A stretch of 6,539 nt of DNA from an uncultured Lachnospiraceae bacterium (GCA_910585625.1 CAJUFQ010000062.1:1-6539); one strand, 5' to 3'. Positions 1 to 6,363 are shown, counted from the first letter of the stretch. Numbers and translations: made by a program. The notes: generated by a model not told the origin, from the sequence alone.

Positions 1-32
1 AGAAAGCAGGTGAAGCATTATGTCAGAAGTAA
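1..32 (+). CDS. Transketolase N-terminal subunit, C-terminal end only (partial)
   Basis: Reading from base 3, the frame is open for nine codons (KAGEALCQK) and stops with TAA at 30-32; the rest of the gene lies upstream of the window. I read it as the tail of the thiamine-diphosphate-binding N-terminal half of a split transketolase, because the next gene is the matching C-terminal half and such halves are normally adjacent in this order in Clostridia. The tail is also the kind of lysine- and alanine-rich helix seen at the end of that subunit. The frame overlaps the next CDS by 13 bases, a layout typical of translational coupling between subunits needed in equal amounts. Only nine residues are visible, so identity rests mainly on context. 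Confidence 0.6.
   Translation, partial: KAGEALCQK
8..13 (+). promoter_or_regulatory. Ribosome binding site for the transketolase C-terminal subunit
   Basis: AGGTGA lies six bases before the ATG at 20 and inside the coding sequence of the preceding subunit. It supports that start codon and fits coupled translation of the two overlapping genes. Confidence 0.55.
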
Positions 33-964
33 AGAAAATTGCAACCAGAGCCAGTTACGGTAACGCACTGGTAGAGCTTGGCAAAAAGCATGATAATCTG
101 GTAGTGTTGGATGCGGATCTTGCAGCAGCTACCCAAACTGGTGTATTTAAGAAAGAATTCCCAGAGAGACATATTGATTGTGGTATCGCAGAGTGTAACA
201 TGATGGGCATCGCAGCAGGAATTGCCACCACGGGCAAAGTTCCGTTCGTAAGCTCTTTCGCGATGTTTGCAGCAGGCAGGGCATTTGAGCAGGTAAGGAA
301 CTCTGTGGGCTACCCGCATCTGAATGTTAAGATTGGCGCAACCCACGCAGGAATCTCCGTAGGAGAGGATGGCGCGACACATCAGTGTAATGAAGACATC
401 GCTCTGATGCGCACGATTCCGGGAATGACAATCATCAATCCTTCTGATGACGTGGAGGCAAAGGCAGCAGTAGAGGCGGCTTATGAGATGGACGGCCCGG
501 TATACTTAAGGTTCGGACGTCTTGCAGTTCCGGTAATCAATGATAAGCCGGATTATAAGTTTGAAATTGGCAAAGGCGTGCTTCTGAAAGAGGGTACGGA
601 TGTGACTATCGTTGCAACCGGCCTGTGCGTAGGAGGCGCTTTGGAAGCAGCAGAGAAGCTTGCGGCTGACGGAGTGAACGCAGAAGTAATCAACATCCAT
701 ACCATTAAGCCGTTGGATGAGGATATTATCCTCAATTCTGCAAAGAAGACTGGCAAGGTAGTCGTTGCAGAAGAGCATTCCGTGATTGGCGGGCTTGGAA
801 GTGCAGTATGCGACTGCTTATCCGCGAAGATGCCTACCCCGGTATGCAAAATTGGCGTCAATGACGTTTATGGTGAGTCTGGCCCGGCGGTGAAGCTGTT
901 GGAGAAATATGGCCTGGACGGACAGGGTATTTACGAGAAGACCAAAGGATTTTTAGGAAAATAA
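20..964 (+). CDS. Transketolase, C-terminal subunit
   Basis: This is the C-terminal half of a two-subunit transketolase, 314 residues, the usual size for this split form. Paired with the N-terminal subunit it transfers two-carbon ketol units between pentose and other sugar phosphates (D-xylulose-5-P as donor) in the cytoplasm. Residues about 5-170 form the pyrimidine-binding domain: the GIAECNM motif (55-61) carries Glu58, by family analogy the residue that activates the thiamine diphosphate aminopyrimidine, and GATHAGISVGEDGATHQ (106-122) is a conserved transketolase segment. Residues about 190-310 form the transketolase C-terminal domain (VTIVATG, then VVVAEEHSVIGGLGSAV). The motif has Cys at position 59 where single-chain enzymes usually have Gln. 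The ATG at 20 has a good ribosome site and overlaps the upstream subunit. The downstream kinase and AraD suggest a pentose-induced operon. Deoxyxylulose-phosphate synthase is unlikely because of the length and the preceding frame. Confidence 0.92.
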   Translation: MSEVKKIATRASYGNALVELGKKHDNLVVLDADLAAATQTGVFKKEFPERHIDCGIAECNMMGIAAGIATTGKVPFVSSFAMFAAGRAFEQVRNSVGYPHLNVKIGATHAGISVGEDGATHQCNEDIALMRTIPGMTIINPSDDVEAKAAVEAAYEMDGPVYLRFGRLAVPVINDKPDYKFEIGKGVLLKEGTDVTIVATGLCVGGALEAAEKLAADGVNAEVINIHTIKPLDEDIILNSAKKTGKVVVAEEHSVIGGLGSAVCDCLSAKMPTPVCKIGVNDVYGESGPAVKLLEKYGLDGQGIYEKTKGFLGK

Positions 965-1073
965 AAAGATAAAAGGGGAAGCAACCGTTTTCGCATGATT
1001 ACAAGCATTGTGAAAGCGGCTGCTTCTCCGTGCTTAAATCGTCACGTAAAAATGCAAGGAGGGTTTTTTTAAA
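965..1073 (+). other. Intergenic gap with a 20-bp imperfect hairpin (arms 975-994 and 1010-1029)
   Basis: The arms pair over 20 positions with three G-U wobbles and one A-C mismatch, around a 15-base loop. Downstream on the + strand there is no run of T, so it is not a standard terminator for the transketolase gene. On the opposite strand the hairpin is followed by TTTTATCTTTTT, but no gene on that strand needs termination. It may stabilise or process the operon mRNA between transketolase and kinase, or attenuate partially. I saw no convincing sigma-A promoter in the gap. Confidence 0.6.
1056..1063 (+). promoter_or_regulatory. Strong Shine-Dalgarno site for the FGGY kinase
   Basis: AAGGAGGG is a near-perfect Shine-Dalgarno sequence. 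A run of seven T and three A separates it from the ATG at 1074, giving a 10-base spacer, slightly long. It fixes the kinase start. Confidence 0.8.
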
Positions 1074-2675
1074 ATGGACAAGAATCTTATAATTCAGGAT
1101 ATTGAGAGCGGTAAGACAGCGCTCGGAATTGAGTTTGGCTCGACCAGGATTAAGGCCGTGTTGGTGGCAAGCGACAATTCTCCTATCGCGTCTGGGGCTC
1201 ATGACTGGGAGAATCAGTATGTAGACAATATCTGGACTTACAGCTTGGACGCTATCTGGAACGGCCTGCAGGACTGCTACAGCAAAATGGCGGAGGATGT
1301 GAAGAGCCAGTATGGCGTAACCTTGACAACGATTGGGGCGGTTGGATTCAGTGCGATGATGCACGGCTATATGGCATTTGATAAGGACAATGAGCTGTTA
1401 GTGCCGTTCCGTACATGGAGGAATACCATCACAGAAGAAGCTTCTGAGAAGCTGACGGAAGCGTTTAACTTCAACATCCCGCAGCGGTGGAGCATTGCCC
1501 ATTTGTACCAGGCAATCCTCAACAAGGAAGCGCATGTCAGCTCTGTGGCATATTTCACCACATTGGCAGGATATATCCATTGGAAGCTGACCGGGCAGCA
1601 GGTTCTCGGCGTGGGCGAGGCGTCTGGTATGTTCCCGATTGATATTTCAACAAAAGATTTTGACAAGAAGATGATGGGGCAGTTTGACGAGTTGGTTGCA
1701 GGCGAGGGCTTCTCCTGGAAACTGCAAGATATTATTCCCAAGGTATTGGTTGCAGGCGAGAATGCCGGAAACCTTACGGAGGAAGGCGCAAAATTATTGG
1801 ATGTCAGCGGTAACCTGAAAGCTGGAATCCCGGTATGCCCGCCGGAAGGCGATGCAGGAACCGGAATGGTTGCAACCAAGAGCGTGGAGAAGCGTACCGG
1901 AAATGTCTCCGCAGGAACATCCGTATTTGCCATGGCAGTGCTGGAAGATAACCTTAAGAAGGTTCATCCGGAAATCGACCTGGTTACGACCCCGGATGGC
2001 AGCTTAGTGGCAATGGTACACTGCAATAACTGTACGTCAGACCTGAACGCTTGGGTAAATCTTTTCAAGGAATTCGCAGAGAGTTTCGGTGTGGAAGTTG
2101 ATATGACAAAGCTGTTTTCTGTATTGTACAATAAGGCAATGGAAGGCGATGCAGAATGCGGCGGGCTGTTGGCTTACAACTATTTTTCCGGAGAGCATGT
2201 TACTGGTTTTGAAGAAGGACGCCCATTGTTCGTGCGTACACCGAACAGCAAATTTAACCTTGCAAACTTTATGCGCGTGCATCTGTTCACAGCTCTTGGG
2301 GCGCTCAAGACAGGTCTTGACATCCTTATGAAAGAGGAGAACGTTAAGCTTGACGTACTGATGGGCCATGGCGGGCTGTTCAAGACCAAAGGCGTGGGCC
2401 AGAAGATTATGGCTGCAGCTGTAAATACGCCGGTTTCCGTTATGGCGACTGCAGGCGAAGGCGGCGCATGGGGCATCGCGCTTCTGGCTTCTTATATGAT
2501 CAACAAAGGAGCGGATGAAACACTTTCCCAGTATCTGGAAGCAAAAGTATTTGCAGGGCAGGAGAGCGAGACTTTGAGCCCGGATGCGAAGGATGTGGAA
2601 GGATTTGATGAATTTATCAAACGTTATAGTGGAGGGCTTCCGATTGAGCGGGCCGCAGTAGATTCTTTGAAGTAG
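1074..2675 (+). CDS. FGGY-family carbohydrate kinase, probable pentulokinase (L-ribulokinase-like)
   Basis: This is a 533-residue cytoplasmic sugar kinase of the FGGY family (ASKHA fold). The N-terminal domain opens with the phosphate-binding motif LGIEFGSTRIKAVL (17-30), then GFSAMMHGYMAFD (91-103) and PFRTWRN (111-117), the usual sugar-contact region. PEGDAGTGM (257-265) supplies Asp260, the likely catalytic base by family analogy. NVSAGTSVFAM (277-287) and GHGGLFKTKGVGQKIMAAAVNTPVSVM with GEGGAWGIALLASY (431-474) form the C-terminal nucleotide-binding domain. Glu20 stands where most FGGY kinases have Asp. The stop codon is 15 bases before the araD ATG, so the two are surely cotranscribed, which favours L-ribulose as substrate; L-xylulose or D-xylulose remain possible, since length and motifs do not match classical AraB (about 560 aa) or XylB (about 490 aa) closely. 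No symbol is given because the substrate cannot be read from the sequence. Confidence 0.9.
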   Translation: MDKNLIIQDIESGKTALGIEFGSTRIKAVLVASDNSPIASGAHDWENQYVDNIWTYSLDAIWNGLQDCYSKMAEDVKSQYGVTLTTIGAVGFSAMMHGYMAFDKDNELLVPFRTWRNTITEEASEKLTEAFNFNIPQRWSIAHLYQAILNKEAHVSSVAYFTTLAGYIHWKLTGQQVLGVGEASGMFPIDISTKDFDKKMMGQFDELVAGEGFSWKLQDIIPKVLVAGENAGNLTEEGAKLLDVSGNLKAGIPVCPPEGDAGTGMVATKSVEKRTGNVSAGTSVFAMAVLEDNLKKVHPEIDLVTTPDGSLVAMVHCNNCTSDLNAWVNLFKEFAESFGVEVDMTKLFSVLYNKAMEGDAECGGLLAYNYFSGEHVTGFEEGRPLFVRTPNSKFNLANFMRVHLFTALGALKTGLDILMKEENVKLDVLMGHGGLFKTKGVGQKIMAAAVNTPVSVMATAGEGGAWGIALLASYMINKGADETLSQYLEAKVFAGQESETLSPDAKDVEGFDEFIKRYSGGLPIERAAVDSLK

Positions 2676-2683
2676 AGAGAGGG
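2675..2683 (+). promoter_or_regulatory. Ribosome binding site that decides the araD start
   Basis: GAGAGAGGG begins in the kinase stop codon. It lies seven bases before the ATG at 2691 but only four before the GTG at 2688, so it favours the ATG. Confidence 0.6.
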
Positions 2684-2690
2684 AAATGTG

Positions 2691-3392
2691 ATGTTAGAAG
2701 AATTAAAAAAAGCAGTGTATGAAGCAAATATGGATTTGCCCCGTTATGGATTAGTAACCTTTACTTGGGGAAATGTCAGCGCCATTGACAGGGAGAGCGG
2801 CCTGTTCGTAATCAAGCCTAGCGGCGTGGATTATGAGAAGCTGAAACCGGAAGACATGGTAGTGATGGATTTGGAAGGGAAAAAGGTGGAGGGCAAATAC
2901 AACCCATCTTCCGATACTGCGACCCATCTGGAGCTATATAAGGCATTCCCGGAAATTGGCGGCGTGGTACATACCCATTCCTCCTATGCTACAAGCTGGG
3001 CGCAGGCAGGAAGGAGCATCCCTTGTTATGGGACGACACATGCGGATTATATGTATGGGGAAATCCCCTGCGTGCGCTGCCTGACCAAAGAAGAAATCGA
3101 CGGTGCGTATGAGGAGAATACCGGGCACCTGATTGTCAATTCTTTTAAAGAGATGGATAAAGATGTGATGGCAGTCCCGGCAGTACTCTGCAAGAACCAT
3201 GGGCCTTTCGCATGGGGCAAGGATGCCCATGAGGCAGTCCACAATGCAGTGGTTCTGGAAGAGGTGGCTAAGATGGCTTACCGTGCGGAAACCATCAACC
3301 CCCGCATCCAGCCTGCGCCTCAGGAACTGCAGGATAAGCATTACTACCGCAAGCATGGCGCGAATGCTTATTATGGACAGAAGGAAGAGTAA
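2691..3392 (+). CDS. araD: L-ribulose-5-phosphate 4-epimerase (class II aldolase family)
   Basis: The enzyme interconverts L-ribulose-5-P and D-xylulose-5-P by a zinc-dependent retro-aldol and aldol reaction, linking L-arabinose (or L-ascorbate/L-xylulose) breakdown to the pentose phosphate pathway. From the ATG at 2691 it has 233 residues, close to the 231 of E. coli AraD. The N-terminus MLEELKKAVYEAN resembles the E. coli MLEDLKRQVLEAN as I recall it, which with the ribosome site argues against the in-frame GTG at 2688. Metal and active-site residues line up with a one-residue offset: Asp75 (SSDT), His94 and His96 (VVHTH), His170 (KNHGPFAWGK), Asp119 (TTHADY) and Tyr228 near the end (HGANAYYGQ). 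TWGNVSAID (25-33) and IKPSGVDY (41-48) are the phosphate-binding segments. It sits 15 bases after the kinase stop. UlaF/SgbE paralogues catalyse the same reaction, so the pathway, not the chemistry, is the uncertain part. Confidence 0.95.
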   Translation: MLEELKKAVYEANMDLPRYGLVTFTWGNVSAIDRESGLFVIKPSGVDYEKLKPEDMVVMDLEGKKVEGKYNPSSDTATHLELYKAFPEIGGVVHTHSSYATSWAQAGRSIPCYGTTHADYMYGEIPCVRCLTKEEIDGAYEENTGHLIVNSFKEMDKDVMAVPAVLCKNHGPFAWGKDAHEAVHNAVVLEEVAKMAYRAETINPRIQPAPQELQDKHYYRKHGANAYYGQKEE

Positions 3393-3450
3393 ACGTTACA
3401 GTTAAAAGTCCATGGGAGATTATGTGGATGGGCTCGGTGAAGCTGATGAT

Positions 3451-3487
3451 AGGCGGCTCTGTCAATGGTGGCAGAGTCGTCTGTTTT
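3451..3487 (+). terminator. Probable Rho-independent terminator after araD
   Basis: Arms 3451-3463 and 3470-3482 pair over 13 positions, three of them G-U wobbles, with a six-base loop. A short T run follows (G then TTTT to 3487). The position, 58 bases after the araD stop and before the GNAT gene, fits the end of the pentose operon. The T run is short, so some read-through into the GNAT gene is possible. Confidence 0.65.
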
Positions 3488-3520
3488 GCTACCACTATTG
3501 CTGCCGGCGGGTTAAGAAAT

Positions 3521-3526
3521 GGAGAG
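3521..3526 (+). promoter_or_regulatory. Ribosome binding site that decides the GNAT start
   Basis: GGAGAG lies just before the ATG at 3531 (six bases from GGAG to ATG). The earlier in-frame ATG at 3519 has only a weak GGCGGG upstream and would itself overlap this site, so 3531 is preferred. Confidence 0.55.
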
Positions 3527-3530
3527 AATT

Positions 3531-4316
3531 ATGGGTATTTATAAGATAAAAAGAGAAGATATGGATATGGTTGCGCCTTTGTTTGCAGGCTGGGAGGAGT
3601 CGCTGATATGGTCCTGCCTGCAGGGATACATGGGGGAGGCATGGGCAGACTGCCAGCAGTCCCCGGAAGCGGCCCGCATTGTCTTGGCAGATTTCTGTTA
3701 CTTTGCCGGGAAGGCAGGCCGGGAATTGGTGACTGAAGATATCAGAACCCATAGCCGTGAGTTCCTGATTATGGTTCCTCCTATGGACAAGACGGGGACA
3801 GCCTGGGCAGAAGAGATTGAAAAAGCATACGAAGGCCGGTGCAAGCGGGTGGAGCGGTATGCGATTAAGAAGGAGCCAGGCATTTTTGACCGGGAAAAAC
3901 TTGAGCAGATTGTGGACACCCTGCAGCCAGGATATGAGGTTCGGCTGATGGATGAGGATATTTTTGACCAGACGAGGGAATTGGGCTGGGCAAGGGATTT
4001 TACGTCCCAGTATGCAGATTATGAGGAGTACAGAAGACGTGGCCTGGGTGTGGCGGTAACTTGCCAGGGCAGGCTTGTTTCCGGGGCGTCTTCTTATACA
4101 GTTTACCGGGAGGGGATTGAAATTGAAATCGGGACAAGTGAGGAATTTCGCAGGATGGGATTTGCCGCTGTCTGCGGGGCGAAGCTGATTTTGGAATGCA
4201 TGGATCGGGGACTTTACCCAAGCTGGGATGCGCAGAACAAGTGGTCGGTGGCACTTGCCGAGAAGCTGGGGTATCATTTTGAGCGGGCGTACCCCGCATA
4301 TGAGATTTATCTGTGA
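3531..4316 (+). CDS. GNAT-family N-acetyltransferase (PF12746-like), substrate unknown
   Basis: This encodes 261 residues from the preferred ATG at 3531, or 265 from the ATG at 3519. The first half (about 1-130) is a poorly conserved, aromatic-rich domain typical of the GNAT_acetyltran family (PF12746) common in Clostridia. The C-terminal part is a recognisable GNAT core. GRLVSGASSYTVYREGIEIEIGT (about 180-202) gives the central beta strands, and EEFRRMGFAAVCGAKLILE (about 204-222) matches the acetyl-CoA pyrophosphate loop region with the RRMGFA form of R-x-x-G-x-A. SWDAQNKWSVALAEKLGYHF (about 231-250) is the conserved last strand and helix. There is no signal peptide or membrane segment, so it should be cytoplasmic. 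It follows a terminator-like hairpin and is not obviously part of pentose metabolism; no substrate is inferred. The next gene downstream is inside an insertion sequence. Confidence 0.85.
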   Translation: MGIYKIKREDMDMVAPLFAGWEESLIWSCLQGYMGEAWADCQQSPEAARIVLADFCYFAGKAGRELVTEDIRTHSREFLIMVPPMDKTGTAWAEEIEKAYEGRCKRVERYAIKKEPGIFDREKLEQIVDTLQPGYEVRLMDEDIFDQTRELGWARDFTSQYADYEEYRRRGLGVAVTCQGRLVSGASSYTVYREGIEIEIGTSEEFRRMGFAAVCGAKLILECMDRGLYPSWDAQNKWSVALAEKLGYHFERAYPAYEIYL

Positions 4317-4463
4317 GGTAGCTTGGCAGGGAGTGAAATGAAACAGTGTGCATAGGATGAAATTTGTGGATGAGAAATACAGTAATATGTATAAATTGTA
4401 TGGTATCATAAAAAACAAGGGGCTAATGCACTGACGTAAATTACAAGGTATAGATTTGTTCAA
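4317..4463. other. AT-rich non-coding stretch between the GNAT gene and the insertion sequence
   Basis: There is no supportable gene here. The stretch has promoter-like AT-rich text (TTGTGG at 4364-4369, then TATGTATAAAT near 4386-4396), but spacing and -10 match are poor, so no promoter is called. No hairpin followed by a T run is visible after the GNAT stop. AAGGGGCT at 4417-4424 repeats the first eight bases of the IS tip at 4464-4471. Confidence 0.4.
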
Positions 4464-4482
4464 AAGGGGCTGTCGGGAAATA
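4464..4482 (+). repeat. IS left terminal inverted repeat
   Basis: AAGGGGCTGTCGGGAAATA matches the reverse complement of 6521-6539 at 18 of 19 positions; the one difference is T at 4471 against A in the other end. Confidence 0.88.
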
Positions 4483-4490
4483 GATAGCCC
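4467..4490. repeat. Left-tip fold-back (arms 4467-4474 and 4483-4490)
   Basis: GGGCTGTC and GATAGCCC can pair over eight positions with one G-U wobble and an eight-base loop. The second arm can alternatively pair with AGGGC at 4497-4501 (GCCCT at 4487-4491), so competing structures are possible at the IS tip. Confidence 0.5.
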
Positions 4491-4494
4491 TACA

Positions 4495-4534
4495 CAAGGG
4501 CAGGTGTGATCCATGTGGATCACACCTGCCCTTG
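4495..4534. repeat. Perfect 18-bp hairpin in the IS left end
   Basis: Arms 4495-4512 and 4517-4534 are exact reverse complements around a four-base loop (ATGT). The stem is GC-rich (GGGCAGGTGTG core) and would form in RNA read in either direction. It has no adjacent T run (TTGAAATTT follows), so it is better viewed as an RNA or DNA structure protecting or regulating the transposase than as a terminator by itself. A protein-binding palindrome is also possible. Confidence 0.8.
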
Positions 4535-4553
4535 AAATTTATCCATAAAAAAG

Positions 4554-4585
4554 AAAAAAGATGGCTAACGACAACCATCTTTTTT
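4554..4585 (+). terminator. Bidirectional terminator-like hairpin before the transposase
   Basis: Arms 4554-4564 and 4575-4585 are an exact 11-bp inverted repeat, six A plus GATGG against CCATC plus six T, with a ten-base loop. RNA read from the left ends the stem in six U, and RNA read from the right does the same. The stem is short in GC (three G-C pairs near the loop, one more below), so efficiency is uncertain. It would block transcription entering the IS from the GNAT side upstream of the transposase's own promoter. Confidence 0.6.
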
Positions 4586-4587
4586 CC

Positions 4588-4607
4588 GTTCCATGTTATA
4601 ATGGAAC
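4588..4607. repeat. 7-bp palindrome overlapping the -10 box
   Basis: GTTCCAT (4588-4594) and ATGGAAC (4601-4607) are exact inverted repeats with a six-base centre, spanning the -10 box. It could be an operator for self-repression by the transposase or a host repressor; this is inference from position only. Confidence 0.5.
4594..4602 (+). promoter_or_regulatory. Extended -10 promoter of the transposase gene
   Basis: TGTTATAAT is a perfect extended -10 element (TG, one base, TATAAT). No good -35 hexamer is found 16-18 bases upstream, which an extended -10 can tolerate. The hexamer ends at 4602, placing the expected transcription start around 4609, at or next to the ATG of the transposase. Confidence 0.65.
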
Positions 4608-4608
4608 T

Positions 4609-6363
4609 ATGCAAAAACAAGATTATTATAACGATTTTTTTGATATTGGTCAACAAAAAATCAACTTCAGTCTCTTCGACTTGCGTTTACCTGACGACGA
4701 TCCAGTCTATACCCTGAAAAAAGTGATGGAGGAATTAGATTTTTCAGGTCTTCTGGCCTGTTATTCAGATAAGGGAAGAACCGGGTATAACCCAATCATG
4801 CTGTATTCTGTGGTTACTTACGCAAACATGCGGGGAGTCAGGGCGGTGGACCGCATCGTGGACCTGTGCCAAAGGGATCTTGCCTTTATCTGGCTAACCA
4901 AAGGGCAGAAGCCCCAGAGGGATGCTTTTTATGATTTCATCGGAAAAAAGCTGACGGGCGAAATCCTGGACGAGTTGAACTATCAGTTTATGCGCCGCCT
5001 GCAAAAGGAAGGACTCATCACACTGAAGGAACTTTACGTCGATGGAACGAAGATGGAAGCGAACGCAAATCGGTACACGTTTGTCTGGCGCGGGAGCATC
5101 AATTATCATCTTGCCGGTCTGCTGGACGCTATAGACGGTCTTTACGCAAGGTATAACGCATTTCTGCACGAAAATGGATATGGACCGAAATACGACCTTG
5201 GAGAAGCCCGGATGTTCGTGATCGAGGGGATGGAAAAGGTCCGCAGGGTGATTGAAGAAAACAGGCGCCGGAAGCTAACGAAGCATAAGAAAATCTCGAA
5301 CAATGCCATCATTGAGATTGATAACTGTTCTCCGCTTGAAATCTTAAGGCTGCAGAAAAATCTGGAGCGGATTGCGCAAGGCGAAGGAATCCCGTTTGTT
5401 AGCGGAAAGGGAAGGCACAAGCCGGAGCTTCAGAAGCTTTATGAGGAACTGGAAGAATGCGGCAGGCGCCTCATGGACTATAAGGAATGTTTTGAAATCA
5501 TGGGGAAAGACCGCAACAGCTACTCCAAGACGGATCTGGAAGCAACGTTCATGCGGATGAAAGAGGACCATATGCTGAATGGACAGTTAAAACCAGCATA
5601 CAATGTCCAGATCGCGGTAGAGAATTATTTTATTGTCCACAGTTATGTGAGCAGTGACCGGACGGACTACAATACGCTGATTCCTGTTTTAGAAAAGCAT
5701 CAAAGAGCATTTGGAGATCCCCTGGAGGCGGTTACTGCCGACAGCGGCTACTGCAGCGAAAAGAACCTGATATATCTGAGGGAGAAGGGAATCCAAAGCT
5801 ACATCAAGCTTCAGGAGCATGAAAAGCGGAAGACCCGCGCATACAAGGAAGAGATCGGAAAGTATTACAATATGACCTGCGCCGTCTTTGAAGATGAGCA
5901 TTTTTATATCTGTCATGATGGAAGACAGTTACATCATATCCGGACAGAAAGCAGAGAACAGGATGGATATACCCAGACATATGAGGTATATGGATGTGCG
6001 AACTGCAGCGGCTGTGAGCACAAAGCCAGGTGCCTTTATAAATACAATGCCGAAAAGAACCCTGACCGGAATAAGGTCATGAAGATCAACGAACGGTGGG
6101 AAGATCTGAAAGAAGAAACCAATACGAACATCCAGAGTGAGACGGGTATCCTGAAACGCCAGACACGCTCCATCCAGACGGAAGGACATTTCGGGGATAT
6201 AAAGGAGAACGAGGATTTTCGGAGGTTCCACTACCGATCGGCGAAAAAAGTATATAAAGAGTTTATGCTGTATGCAATCGGTCGGAACATCATGAAATAC
6301 CACCGGTTTGTACATCAAGAAATTGAAAAATACGAAGGAAAAAAGGAGCAGAAAGCAGCATAA
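4609..6363 (+). CDS. IS1182-like DDE transposase
   Basis: This is the transposase that would cut and join the element's ends. From the ATG at 4609 it has 584 residues (MQKQDYYNDFF); an in-frame ATG at 4561 would give 600. I prefer 4609 because 4561 lies inside the terminator-like stem and upstream of the only good promoter. Domains in 584 numbering: an InsH-type N-terminal transposase domain (about 30-125), then the DDE core with Asp145 (LYVDGTKMEANANRY), Asp378 (VTADSGYCSEKN) and Glu525 (IQTEGHFGDIKENEDFRRF). A long charged, probably helical insert lies between the first two acids (about 210-305). A cysteine cluster C463-x2-C466-x2-C469-x5-C475 is a likely zinc-binding knuckle just before the last acidic motif. 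The C-terminus is lysine-rich. The frame is intact with all catalytic residues, so it may be active. Neither ATG has a proper Shine-Dalgarno site. Confidence 0.92.
   Translation: MQKQDYYNDFFDIGQQKINFSLFDLRLPDDDPVYTLKKVMEELDFSGLLACYSDKGRTGYNPIMLYSVVTYANMRGVRAVDRIVDLCQRDLAFIWLTKGQKPQRDAFYDFIGKKLTGEILDELNYQFMRRLQKEGLITLKELYVDGTKMEANANRYTFVWRGSINYHLAGLLDAIDGLYARYNAFLHENGYGPKYDLGEARMFVIEGMEKVRRVIEENRRRKLTKHKKISNNAIIEIDNCSPLEILRLQKNLERIAQGEGIPFVSGKGRHKPELQKLYEELEECGRRLMDYKECFEIMGKDRNSYSKTDLEATFMRMKEDHMLNGQLKPAYNVQIAVENYFIVHSYVSSDRTDYNTLIPVLEKHQRAFGDPLEAVTADSGYCSEKNLIYLREKGIQSYIKLQEHEKRKTRAYKEEIGKYYNMTCAVFEDEHFYICHDGRQLHHIRTESREQDGYTQTYEVYGCANCSGCEHKARCLYKYNAEKNPDRNKVMKINERWEDLKEETNTNIQSETGILKRQTRSIQTEGHFGDIKENEDFRRFHYRSAKKVYKEFMLYAIGRNIMKYHRFVHQEIEKYEGKKEQKAA

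Noticed and set aside
1367..1933. 188-codon - strand frame inside the kinase gene
   Set aside because: It is an antisense shadow of a well-supported FGGY kinase and has no ribosome site or family motif.
2688..2690. GTG start for araD giving one extra residue
   Set aside because: Spacing to the Shine-Dalgarno site is short, and the family N-terminus matches the ATG at 2691.
3422..3544. A 40-codon + strand open frame with GGGAG upstream, between araD and the GNAT gene
   Set aside because: It contains the whole terminator-like hairpin and runs over the GNAT start, and the peptide is Gly/Val-rich with no recognisable family; most likely chance.
4364..4396. Possible promoter in the AT-rich stretch before the IS
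   Set aside because: The -35 match is weak, the -10 match poor at 16-18 base spacing, and no gene follows before the IS.
3495..4523. Long 342-codon frame on the - strand opposite the GNAT gene
   Set aside because: The protein resembles no family, is rich in Pro, His and Cys as expected of an antisense shadow, and runs across the IS boundary and its hairpins.
4495..4534. Perfect inverted repeat considered as a CRISPR-like repeat or a riboswitch
   Set aside because: It is a single copy with no spacers and no known aptamer pattern; a simple long hairpin is the only thing the sequence supports.
4561..4608. Sixteen-residue N-terminal extension of the transposase from the ATG at 4561
   Set aside because: That ATG lies in the terminator stem, upstream of the only good promoter, and has no ribosome site.
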